Assembly (NCBI GenBank): GCA_021464525.1
Contig: JADRCO010000012.1
Span: 1-64,000 of the forward strand
DNA: 64,000 nt
Origin: Rhizophagus sp. LPA8_4_AMF
Lineage: Eukaryota > Glomeromycota > Glomeromycetes > Glomerales > Glomeraceae
Direction: 5' to 3'
Made by a program: the position numbers and the translations under genes
Notes under the pieces: generated by a model
What the model was told of the DNA's origin: nothing
Database searches by the model: none
Seen by the model: only the letters and a program-made list of their open reading frames with translations
Part shown: one piece after another, positions 1 through 9,999 of the stretch
Numbering within the stretch: position 1 is the stretch's first letter
Layout: every line of letters begins with the position of its first letter

Positions 1-300
1 ATCAATTAAAGATATATTTTTATGTTTATAATTTTTATTTATAATTATACATGTTAAATATTAATGACTAAAAGCAATATTAAATCTTTATTAAATTTTT
101 AACTTGCTTAAATTTTTAATGGTATTTTTTTGGAAAAAAAAACAATTGTGAAACAAGAAAATAAGATAAAAAGCTGAAATTTTATACACTTAATATTACT
201 CTAATTGGCAACAAATCTATAAAATTTGAAGTAATTTCAATCACTGGTTTCTCATTTATTGCATTTTTTGCAATTCTGATTACTTTTTGCCAGCACTGTA
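1..300 (-). mobile_element. Terminal part of a Tc1/mariner-like DNA transposon (partial)
   Basis: Read on the minus strand, a sequence starting TACAGTGCTGGCAAAAAGTA begins at about 300 and runs leftward. A TA followed by CAGTGCTGGCAAAAAGTAAT is the usual look of a Tc1-like terminal inverted repeat with its TA target site. The rest (about 1-240) is AT-rich with no readable transposase, and the opposite end is not in the window, so this is a truncated or non-autonomous copy. Family assignment rests only on the terminus. Confidence 0.35.
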
Positions 301-608
301 CTTAGAAGAATACTGTGTTTGTTTATATTAGATATAGTGTTGGACATTTATAAAATGCTTTAAACATAGAAAACTGACAATACTGGCCATAGGGGAATAA
401 GAGAAAATTAACCATTTTCTTCTTTTACTATTTAATAATCCATCACAATTCTCACAAAAATTCTTATATGTTGAATATCTTTTTAAAATTTTATTGAACT
501 TAATTACGTGATTTTTAAAGTTTATTAAAATTAGATAAAAAAGGAGAAAATGTATCATCACTCAATTCTAATGAGAATTTTATGAATTATTCTATATATA
601 TGTTGTGT
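301..608. other. AT-rich stretch with no supported gene
   Basis: A 77-codon open frame lies on the minus strand (328-561), but it matches no family I recognise, has no convincing splice context, and sits among transposon remnants. I see no functional feature here. Confidence 0.4.
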
Positions 609-725
609 CTCAGATCAATTCTTACTTCAGCTGACAGCTGACGCACCTCAGATTACAATTGTCAGGTGAGGTGCGTGATGTAAATCAATGTTTATCTGAG
701 GCACGTCAGCTGTAATCTGAGGCAA
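609..725. repeat. Short foldback element (MITE-like)
   Basis: The segment contains AGCTGACGCACCTCAGATTA near its left side and, on the opposite strand near its right side, AGCTGACGTGCCTCAGATAA, so the two halves pair as a long imperfect hairpin. It is more GC-rich than the surrounding desert and has no coding content. This is typical of a small non-autonomous DNA element; no clear target-site duplication was defined. Confidence 0.5.
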
Positions 726-1049
726 AGAAAAAAAAAATTCCTTACTGTTAGAAATGTAATTAATGTTCTTACTTATATTTATTATATAAGTTTACCAATA
801 AACTTATTAAAAAATGCAAAATTTTTATACTTTTAAAATATAGAAAAAGTTATCATTATTATTGTATACTTTTTTAATTGTGAATTTTTTATTATCAACA
901 ATAATTCCTATTAATTATACAGTACAACTACCCGAAGTTTGTGAAAATGAAAAAAAAATGAAAGAAATAAATTTAATAGAAAGGTGAAAAATGATATAAT
1001 AAAAATTATTTGTTAATTTATTTTAATAATTTTAACGAATAATAAAAAT

Positions 1050-1300
1050 AAATTTTTTACAGATTTGATAAAAGAAAAGGTGAGAAAAACATAATTTTAA
1101 CATATCTGGCAAAAAAAAAAGTTGAGAAAACTATATTTTAATAGATTTAATGAAAAACAAGGGCGAAAAAACTATGTTTTAATAGGGTTGATGAAAAAAG
1201 TTAGATAATTATCTTTTTATAGGTGAAGAATGGGATAAATGTATTTTTTAATAGATTTAACAAAATGAACAATAGATTTAATGAAAGCAAAAGGTAAGGC
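1050..1300. repeat. Degenerate short repeats, (T)TTAATAGATTTAATGAAAA-type
   Basis: A phrase like 'ttttaatagatttaatgaaaa...aggtgagaaaact' recurs four to five times at irregular 50-60 bp spacing, with substitutions and small indels. It immediately precedes the exact 114-bp tandem array and may be an older, decayed repeat array. No coding content. Confidence 0.4.
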
Positions 1301-1318
1301 AACTGTATATAAATAATT

Positions 1319-1658
1319 AACAAATCAAAATAAAAGATCAGTCATATAATATAATTAAAATGAAAGAATTTTTTAAAAACTTTTAAGAAATTACTTATAA
1401 TTTAAAAAGTTTGTTTATGAAATTGTCTTTTTAACAAATCAAAATAAAAGATCAGTCATATAATATAATTAAAATGAAAGAATTTTTTAAAAACTTTTAA
1501 GAAATTACTTATAATTTAAAAAGTTTGTTTATGAAATTGTCTTTTTAACAAATCAAAATAAAAGATCAGTCATATAATATAATTAAAATGAAAGAATTTT
1601 TTAAAAACTTTTAAGAAATTACTTATAATTTAAAAAGTTTGTTTATGAAATTGTCTTT
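1319..1658. repeat. Three tandem copies of a 114-bp unit, essentially identical
   Basis: The unit beginning AACAAATCAAAATAAAAGAT starts at 1319, 1433 and 1547, an exact 114-bp period. The third copy ends at about 1658 where it runs into TAGTACATTAAG. I could find no differences between copies by eye, so the expansion is recent or the array is being homogenised. The unit is non-coding and over 80% A+T. Confidence 0.9.
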
Positions 1659-3500
1659 AGTACATTAAGTAAAAGTTTTCCAAATTAAATTATATATATA
1701 AAACTTTATTTATAAAAAATATATAATAAATTTATTATTAAAAAAACAAAAAAAAAGATGTTACAAATAAGACATATAACGGAATGTTACAAATACATTT
1801 TTTTTTTTAAAATATAGTTTTAATAGGACTGGTATACTAGCATCCAGCAACATTAATAAAGTACATTAAATTTTCAATATAAACAATTTTTAATGAAGCC
1901 ATAATGTGCAGACTAGCTTTATAAGCTTAAGCTTAGAATTAAATGTATCTTTTTATACACTTAATTTGGACTACTATATATTCTGTGTAATACAAAAAGG
2001 TGGTTCACATAATTAATAACTTTTTTAAAAAGTGGTTCGCATTTCATAAAATTTTTTTGGAAAATTTAATAGTTTCAGTTTACAAAAATAATTTATGATT
2101 TATTTTATTCTTCAGATTTTTCTAAATAAACATTACAGATTTATAAATTAATTACTTGAGCAAAATTTTTATTAATTTAAGCAAACCCATCATTTTACTA
2201 TGTAATATTATAAGATTTTCTGATTCTGTTTTAATGCAACATTTAAAATAAAAATATTTAGAATTTTAGCATTTTTAGTAAAAAAAGGATATATTGCTTA
2301 TAAGAATACAAAAAAATCCAGTTTATTTACTAGAAATTTTCTTAAATTTGATTTAAGAATAAATTACTAGCATTATAGATAGATTTAATTATAATAAAGT
2401 TATAGATAATAAAATAAAAATAATATTAATATTTAAAAATTACTTTTTTTGATACCATTCTATTTAGTATAATGAGTAATGATTTAATTAAAATAATAAT
2501 GAAATTATAACCAAATTGAAAAGCAGTATTTTTACTATTATTCTTTTACTAGAGTTTAGAGATTTTAATTTTGCATTTTTACATATAGTAATAGATAAAT
2601 AAAATAGCATTTTTATTTATATTTATTATATTATGTTTTATCAAAAATTCAGGTTTACTATTTATTATACTTAATTAATAAAAATACTAGAAGTGATACT
2701 ATAATATAATTATTAAAAGAAGGAAGAAGATAGTTAAAATTTTAATAAAATCATATGATTTATAGTATAATAATTTGATTGGTTATTAAATCTGATAAGA
2801 AAGAAAAAGAAAATAAACTGAATTTATATTAAATTAAATATAATATAATATAAATCACTAGTGAATTACTACCTTTATGCTATATAAATTTTCACTTTTT
2901 AAAATATTAGCTAATATATATCATAATTTTAAATATATAAATTTAATTATTTTTAAATTTACTATATTTTTATAATTCTTTTATAATATTTTATTTATTA
3001 TTAAATAGTTTTAAATTATCAATTAGAAAACCAATTAGATATTTAATACTATTATAAATATTCTATTTAATAATATAAAATAGCAGATAGATTTAAACTG
3101 TTTAAAATTAGTTTTAGATAACTTTAAATTATATTTAAACAATTTAAACTTATAGACTTTTAAATAGTTTAATAATTTTAAATATATTCAAAATTATTTT
3201 AAAATTGTTTAATTAAAAAAAGCAATTAGATTTATCTAAAATCCAATATTACATAAAAATTTTTATGTTAAGAATCCTAAAAATATATATAAAGATAAGA
3301 TTTAACTAAAAAAAATTTACTATAAACTTTTAAGCATTTTTTAAAATTAAATTATAATAATACCAGTCATTTTTTTTAAAAAAAAATCTTTACTAACTAG
3401 TATTATATTATCTAAAAAAGATAAGATTTACAAGATTTTTGGACTTATTCTAAATATTATTAATTATTAAATTTTATCTATTTAAGAATCTTCTGGAATT
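1659..3500. other. AT desert, no gene seen
   Basis: About 1.8 kb of very AT-rich sequence with stop codons in all frames. Only simple A/T tracts and TA-rich microsatellite-like stretches are visible. I see no gene, RNA or clear mobile element. Confidence 0.5.
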
Positions 3501-3503
3501 CTA

Positions 3504-3673
3504 TTATCGCAATTTTCAGAATTCTGTATATGTTGTGGTTACTAGGTGATTATAATTACTGGACGATTACTGGACAAATTGTCCAGATTTTATCTAGTAA
3601 TCGTTCGGTAATCTGATAATTTTTTTTACTAAGTAAATTGCATGGGGTAGCAGAATTCTGAAAACTGCGATAA
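3504..3673. mobile_element. Non-autonomous Tc1/mariner-type MITE (~170 bp, TA target site)
   Basis: The ends are near-perfect inverted repeats of about 23 bp. The left end starts TTATCGCAATTTTCAGAATT and the reverse complement of the right end starts TTATCGCAGTTTTCAGAATT, with one mismatch. Each end is flanked by TA. Internal sub-terminal repeats (TTACTGGACGATTACTGGAC against GTAATCGTTCGGTAATC) add to the hairpin. There is no coding capacity. Inverted repeats plus a TA duplication match a MITE mobilised by a Tc1/mariner or pogo transposase; which one is not shown. Confidence 0.75.
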
Positions 3674-3879
3674 TATAAAATTAAATTCTTTATTATAATT
3701 TATTTAAAAGTATTTAATTATTTTTTTAAATATTCTAATTTCTTATCAAAAGATATTTTAAACTCTTCTTTAAATATCAATATCTGTAATAACTTATATA
3801 TTTTCAATTTTTAGATTAATTCTTTGGTAAACTTTAAAATAATTTTTTTTTTTAATAAAAAAATAAATATATATTATAT

Positions 3880-3958
3880 TGAGTGAGTGCTGAAAAAAAG
3901 AACTAATTAGACAATGGATTTTATTGTTTATTTGGTTCCTTTTCCTAGCACTTATCCT
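3880..3958. repeat. Small foldback element (~80 bp)
   Basis: The left arm GTGAGTGCTGAAAAAAAGAAC pairs with the right arm, whose reverse complement reads GATAAGTGCTAGGAAAAGGAAC. The arms are imperfect and separated by about 25 bp. Probably a very short MITE or solo hairpin. Confidence 0.4.
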
Positions 3959-4039
3959 ATATATATATAATTTATAAGTTTTTTTGTATAATTGAAAGTT
4001 TTTTATAAAATAATATCATTAATTTTATTTATACCATAT

Positions 4040-4140
4040 TTTCCTAAAATTAGTCATCCCCTGAAATTAAGCACCCTTCTCTTATTTTACATGACTTTAT
4101 GCATAAATTAAAAATAAGCACTTCTAAAAATAAGCACCTA
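4040..4140. repeat. Repeated AATAAGCACC-type terminal motif, possibly pogo-like element end
   Basis: The motif (A)AATAAGCAC occurs three times here (CTGAAATTAAGCACCC, AAAATAAGCACTT, AAAATAAGCACCT). Such AAGCACC-rich ends are common in pogo/Tigger-type elements. A decayed pogo-like transposase follows at 4990-6050, so this may be one terminus of that element, separated from it by the 4160-4930 repeat. The partner end was not found. Confidence 0.3.
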
Positions 4141-4159
4141 CAATTGATTTATTAAAAAT

Positions 4160-4935
4160 AATATAGTATTTGTAGAGCTTCTACTAGGTCAGATCAGATT
4201 AGGTCAACTGGTTAACCTGGTCTGATATTTTTTTCAGGTTGAATCAGGTCAGGTCACCTGAATCCAACTGTACCAACCTGATCTGACCTGATAACCTGAT
4301 TTAACCTGAAGAACTGAATAATTATTTCATGACCCAGTGATCAGATTTGGATGAACATTTTTTTAAAATGTAGCTCCAAAGGATTTTTATATAACAAAAA
4401 AAAAGATTGCATAAATTGAATATCTAGAAGATATTCACAAAATTGGTTATATTTACCTAATATGATCTTAAGATCTGAATAATTATCTTGTGACTCAGTG
4501 ATCAGATTTGGATGAAGTTTTTTTAAAATGTAGTTCCAAAGGATATTTATACAACAAAGAAAAAATCGCATAAATTGGACGTCTAGATCATAAAATATGC
4601 ACAAAATTGGTTATATTTTCTAATATGATCTGATGGCCTGGGTAATTATCTTGTGATCTAGTGATTAGATTTGAATAAACTTTTTTTTAAAATGTAGTTC
4701 AGATGGGTTTCTATGCAACAAGAGAAAGATCATATAAATTAGATATCTAGATCATAAGATATTAAAAATGTTCTTATTTTTCAAGTTTCAGGTTAATCTG
4801 ATTAGATCAACCTTCATACCTGATCTGAATTTTAATCAGAAATCTTGTACCTGATCTGAATTTACCTAGTTTTTCAGATCAGGTCAAGTTAGGTTACCTG
4901 AATTTGATTTACCTGTTCAGAGCACTAGGTATTTG
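4160..4935. repeat. Degenerate tandem triplication (~162-bp unit) between CAGGT/ACCTG-rich arms
   Basis: Three diverged copies of a unit start at about 4314, 4475 and 4638 (periods 161 and 163 bp); each contains GTGATCAGATTTGGATGAA-like and AAAATGTAGTTCCAAAGGAT-like phrases and ends in TAATATGATCT. The block is bracketed by two arms (about 4185-4310 and 4790-4930) dense in CAGGT, ACCTG and GATCTGA words in both orientations, with direct-repeat phrases such as ATCAGGTCAGGTCACCTGAA and ATCAGGTCAAGTTAGGTTACCTGAA. No coding capacity. It looks like a non-autonomous element or expanded satellite of an undescribed type. Confidence 0.7.
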
Positions 4936-4989
4936 CATATTTACAAATAAAGCAAAAATTATAAAATTAATTGTCATTTTCATTATTAT

Positions 4990-6050
4990 TTTATTTATTT
5001 ATATCAATTATTTCTAATTCTTTCTCTGCATTTTTATTTCATTTTGAATTTCCCTAATAATTTCGTCAATATCTTCAAAAATGGTATTATCTTCAGATTC
5101 ATCTAACTCATTAGATATGACACATTTTTTAAAAAAACGGATAATAATTTCTTTTGAAATGTTTTCCCATGAACGTTTTACCCATTTACACATTTCACTT
5201 ATCATAGTACATCAAAAGTTTTCTGCAATAGTAAATCCAGCACTACCATTACTCATCCACTGATGCCATTCTTGATAAAGATGATCTTTAAAAGGTTTGT
5301 TGATTGCAATATCCAGTAGTTGATAAATGCTTATCAAATTATCCAGTATTACTGCTAAATCAACATAATTTTCTTTAAATTTTTTTTTGATTGATTCATC
5401 CAAATGCCCTCTAAAAGAATTATAAACCATCATTGATGGAATCTGGATTGGTTATTTGATATTCTTATACGTTAAAAATAATTAACATAACGTTTCATTA
5501 GGTCTACATTCATCCAGCCATTTTCTTGAAACCAAACAATTACACCAGAAGGTGCTTTTCTCTATGTGGCATTTGCTTCCCTTTAAAAATGCAAATTGGT
5601 GGCAGTTTGGTTTCATCTACAATTAAAAAAGATCAATATTTTACTTTTTCTAATATTATTAAATTAATACTGACATTTTTTATTTGCAGCACATGTCAAA
5701 ATAACAGTAAAATGATTTTTTCATTTCCTGTCCCATGAATATGAACTGTTTTTTCTCCTTTTGGATTAATGGTAATTTTTCCAGCCATATCAAACCAAAC
5801 AGGTGTTTCATCTATATTAAAAATATTACATAATTCAATAGAATTTTTTATTCTAAGACAAATGACAAATCTACGAAAATTTGCCAATAGTTTTTCTGTT
5901 TGTTCAGGAAGTTTTTGAGATATTCTTGTATGTTACCATAAAGCTAAATTACATTTTTTTATAAATCCAGTTAACCAGCAAAATATTGCAATAAAATCAA
6001 TTTGATCACTATAAGAGCAATTGAAGGTTTTGTTATTATGAAAAAATTAA
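4990..6050 (-). pseudogene. Decayed pogo/Tigger-like (Tc1/mariner superfamily) transposase
   Basis: Read on the minus strand, fragments of a pogo-type DDE transposase appear in order. First come remains ahead of the catalytic domain (about 6000-5890), then NIDETPVWFDM with the first catalytic Asp, and ..GEKTVHIHGTGNEK (5887-5696). Next is an LPPICIFKGKQMP-like segment (~5620-5560), then NSFRGHLDES (~5430) and LDIAINKPFKDHL, the usual third-Asp region (~5300). An acidic C-terminal tail ends near 4996. Pieces lie in different frames and are interrupted by stops. The Asp normally found before SFRxHL is Asn, so the copy would be inactive even without the breaks. An old, dead DNA transposon copy. 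Confidence 0.75.
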
Positions 6051-6666
6051 TTAGCAGTATAATAAAAATCATGTAAAAGTTAAAAAATTGATGCATTAAT
6101 AAGTAAAAAAGATCAATAATATTGTAATACCAAAGTTAAATAATATTTTTATTATTATTTTTTTAATTTACTTTTATGTTTATATTTAATAGATGGTAGG
6201 CTTGTATATGATAAGTTATAATAAAGAAAAGTATTCTGCTCAACAAGTAGATGAACAGTGAGTATTAAGAAAGAGGGTAAAGAAATATGACCAAATAAAA
6301 GGAGAAGGGGAATTATCTTTATTATTACATATAATTTTAAGTTTTAAACAATAGAATCTATTGATTTAATAGCATTTAAAATAAGTAATAATTCCTCTTT
6401 CTCAGATTTACAGCATTTAAAAATATAATTAGAGTAAAATTATTTTTTTAATTATGGCCAAATTATTAATTTAAACAATCCACCTGTTGCTTCCATAACC
6501 CAAGTCAAGCATGAGAAACAAGTGATTAAGGTACAAATAATTCAATTTTCAAACTGTAAATTTATTTCTTATTATTTATAAAACCAATATCACCAGATAG
6601 AAAAACAATAAATTGTAAAAAATTCTCTATAAACTAAAATAAATAGATGAATAATTTAAACATATT
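6051..6666. other. Intergenic, no gene seen
   Basis: AT-rich spacer between the transposase remnant and the 3' end of ISN1. The last few hundred bases may hold the ISN1 3' UTR; no clear polyadenylation hexamer could be singled out in such AT-rich DNA. Confidence 0.4.
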
Positions 6667-9073
6667 TTATATAGTCTGAGAGTCTAAAAGAATTTTTGAA
6701 TGATCTAGTGATGTTAAGGTCTTAAATTCGAGGGATCGTTCCGGTTTCTTTGCTTCCAATAATGCGGTTAATTCAAGTAACACACCATGTGTTTCGTCAG
6801 GGTTAACAATCCATAATGTACAACATTGATGTCTTGTAGCATAATCATTTCCAGTAGATAAGAACTAAAACGAAAAATATATTAATAGACAAGACTTTGT
6901 ATAAATAAAAATAAACTATACTAGCTGTGCTTACTTGATCTCCTACATGTAAAGTTTCTCCTGGTGTTGCGCCAAGAAACTCCTGCAGTATTTGCACTCC
7001 TATAAGTTTATTCCCACTAAAAAGAACGAGAAATATTAAAATGTATTCGTTGAAATGACTATAGGCATAAAATTATATCACGCTTACATATCTACCCAAA
7101 CGTCACTTCCACCATTGAATGCGCAAAATGGTAAATTATTCTTCTTTCCCCATGGTGAATTTAAGTAATTCACAATTCGATGTTGAGTAGATAGTACACA
7201 TTCGTCCTATAATTTAATAACCAATAAAGATGGTAAAATTCTAAATGCGACAAAAAAAAATTCAAAAGAAAATTAAATATACCAGTTGTTCTCTAAATAT
7301 CTTCACATTAGGTTTAGGCATAATACCTGTAATAAATAAAGGAAAATATTAGAATAGAAATCCCGAATTAAAAAAGATATGATAATATATTATTGTAATC
7401 TTCTCAGTATCACCACCACTCCATGCAAACTCATAACTTGTCACTCGTGTCACCTTCCACTTTTCATGTTACAAAATAAAATACTCGCCGACTGCTTTGC
7501 TTTTACGTAACACAGTACACTGCAATTTCATTTCGTCAATACATCTTTGCAAATTTTCTTGGGCTACATCTAAAATAGCATTAATCTGATCTGAGCTCCA
7601 AGAACGGATATTTTGCGGCTGATATTCACTATATTTCATAAAATTATGTTAAAAAAAATTAAAATTATATTTATACCTGCTTGTTTATCCGGTATTATCA
7701 AACTTACGTTTCAGGAATATATTTTAGATGATAATCTTCTTTACATTGAAAAAGGTAATTGCATTCACCTCCTACGAGAAAACGAATTATAAATCTACGA
7801 CGGGAAACTTTACAGCCTTTATCGATAACTTACCCAAAACGAAAAATTTTTCACACGTGTTCTTTGACAATCGTGCGTTTTCAAAACCTTTTAACAGACC
7901 AGATAACCTTTGTTCATATCGCAATGCGTCTCCTGGATATCCAGCGGCTGTAACCACACAAACGATTAGATTATATTTTAATAAGCTCACAAGTAAATTC
8001 ACTAAAGCTGAGTCATGTTCAAAATCTTTTCCATCATCATAAAGTGTCATATCCCCGTCGCTAATTTAAACGAAAAAAAGATTAACATAAATATTACGAA
8101 TATAACAACAATTAATTAATAAACTTACAATGTTATTAATTTGAGTTTTGGAGCAATTGCAATAATCTAAAGATTCTTTAAAAATAAGTAATCTGAATTC
8201 TGAAACCAATAATCAATTTAATTAAATTAAATACCTGAGCTGCGTTTAGAATCCTACAACAAAAAAAATAATTAGCAATTAATGAATGAAAGATCGAAAT
8301 ATATATGTTTTAAAAAAAGTAAAAACCTTCGAATATCGTTGAAACTTGGAGGTACAAATCTACGTGCAGCAATAGAGTTTTTAGCATTAGCTGATAAAAA
8401 TGACTCACGTAGCGGTAATTGAGTATGAAAAGTTGATATAGATGGAACAAGTCTTTTAAGTCTTGATTGATCAGGGACACCTAATACGTGGATACCCAAA
8501 TAAGTAGATATTAATAACAACATTGCTGGGAATAAAATAAACGATTGAATAAATTATTATTATTTTTTTTTAAAACCTTTAGCTTGTTTTCGAATATGTT
8601 CCTATTTTTGTACAGTATAATAAATTTTTATTAAAATCTTAGAATCTCTGCATCATTTTTATTTTCATGAATCCCAATACTTACATTTATCAATTCTTCA
8701 ATACTAGATAGAATATCACAATACCTAGCAACATTTGCATCCATATGATATTCTTCGTCTTTTTCAGTTGGATCATCGGTTTGCGGAATTGGTTTCGCAT
8801 GTAAAACGAATGGAGTCATGAGCATTCCCTATTTGCACGTTGAGTTTAAAAAATGACTTCAATTTTATCATTATTTAACGTTTCCATGAAACGGAATTTA
8901 CAAATATATACCTTTATGAATTCAATAAAAGGATCCCGCTTATGTGCTCGGAGAGCATAATTTATCTTTTCGAAAGGCAAGAATGGCGATTCATATTTAT
9001 TTTTAATATTAGAACGCAAGTTCAGGGAAAAAAAAAAAGTTATGCTCCAACTCACAGTATAAATAGAAGTCAT
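6667..9073 (-). CDS. ISN1: IMP-specific 5'-nucleotidase (ISN1 family)
   Basis: Dephosphorylates IMP to inosine in purine salvage (family knowledge); cytosolic. A multi-exon gene assembled by eye along the yeast Isn1 pattern. It starts MTSIYT, then INYALRAHKRDPFIEFIKG (intron spans 8963-9055 approx), LMTPFVLHAKP, and VPDQSRLKRLVPSISTFHTQ at 8272-8523. Then come ARRFVPPSFNDIRRILNAAQ, the HAD-like catalytic motif ITFDGDMTLYDDG (~8045, key Asp pair) and VVTAAGYPG (~7950), then GGECNYLFQ. The 3' part has FNGGSDVWVDIGNK, GETLHVGDQF and a C-terminal region ending SLDHSKILLDSQTI. One intron (donor near 7480, G|GCGAGT) seems to use a GC-AG pair to join SKAVG with IMPKPN. About a dozen exons; no break seen. 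Confidence in family is high, in individual exon ends moderate. Confidence 0.9.
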
Positions 9074-9531
9074 TTTTCCGTTATTTCTTGGATTCGAAAA
9101 AATGCCTGCTAAACATTTTTATTATTTTCTCACATTAACTGCAAGAAGTTAAAATCCATCTATAGATTAATTATATAATACATAAATAAATCTTTATTTG
9201 GCAATGAACCGATTTTTATCAAATCACGTAGAATTGAAGAAATTAATTCCAGTCAAATGATCATTGTGCAAATACGCTCAAACTTTTTTTAAAAAAAAAT
9301 ACAAAACAATTTATTGTTGGTTCAACGAATCTCTTTATTAAAACAATTGCAATTAGTGTACAAATCATATATGAATTATGATGACGATGATAATGGTGAT
9401 GAATGAATGAAATGGTCGAGAATTAATGATTAATATTTTTTGTACAGCCTAAAAAAAACCGTCCGGTTTGAAAGTCCATATTTCTATTTTCTATTAATAT
9501 GAAAGGGAAAAGAAGCTCTAAGAAAAAATAT
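9074..9531. other. Intergenic, ISN1 upstream and expansin-like gene 3' flank
   Basis: About 460 bp with no open frame of interest. It should include the ISN1 promoter/5' UTR next to 9073 and the 3' UTR of the minus-strand gene ending at 9532. A GATGATGACGATGATAATGG short repeat lies at about 9379-9400. Confidence 0.4.
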
Positions 9532-9999
9532 TTAATTCTTCTTTTTCTTTTTCTTTTCGGATGTGGGAAATCTACCCCTTGATGGGCAGGCAACACCTTT
9601 CCAAGTAACTTTAACAATTCCGTCATTTGTATTTGCGATGCTAGCAAACGCCTGCCTCGTCAAGTCAATTTGGTTTTTTGCGCAGCCTTCACACTTATCG
9701 ATAATTTTCACAATAACACTCTTCCTGTTCTTAGGATTTGTTATCTTAACACATTGATAACACATATTTTTGTTGGACATGGCGCCGATTCTGTCAGATG
9801 GTTTTGCGTTATAATTGGGAATTCCATCACGTCCGTAACACGCAGCGTTATTGAGTTGATCATCTTCGTAGAAGGTAATTTTAGACTTAACATCTCGTTT
9901 CTTGAGAAGTGAGAATTCCATTCTTCTGACAACCCCTTCTTCGGCGGTAATAATTGTGAAAGCGCTGAGTGCAAGAATGAATGCAAGGAAGACCTTCAT
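9532..9999 (-). CDS. Small secreted expansin/barwin-like (RlpA-like double-psi beta-barrel) protein
   Basis: Single-exon 155-residue protein. Residues 1-19 (MKVFLAFILALSAFTIITA) are a clear signal peptide, so the start at 9999 is preferred over the longer in-frame extension upstream. The mature part has the layout of fungal RlpA-like/barwin proteins: ITFYEDDQLNNAACYGRDG, then MSNKNMCYQCVKITNP, then VKIIDKCEGCAKNQIDLTR with the conserved D-x-C-x-x-C, and KVTWKGVAC near the end. The HVD-type Asp is present as IIDKC. Such proteins bind or loosen cell-wall polysaccharide and include effector candidates of plant-associated fungi (family knowledge). Odd: a lysine-rich C-terminal tail (SEKKKKKKN) made of A-tract codons. 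Confidence 0.85.
   Translation of the reverse strand: MKVFLAFILALSAFTIITAEEGVVRRMEFSLLKKRDVKSKITFYEDDQLNNAACYGRDGIPNYNAKPSDRIGAMSNKNMCYQCVKITNPKNRKSVIVKIIDKCEGCAKNQIDLTRQAFASIANTNDGIVKVTWKGVACPSRGRFPTSEKKKKKKN

Noticed and set aside
1319-1658. CRISPR array
   Set aside because: Units are 114 bp and directly adjacent with no unique spacers, and the host is eukaryotic.
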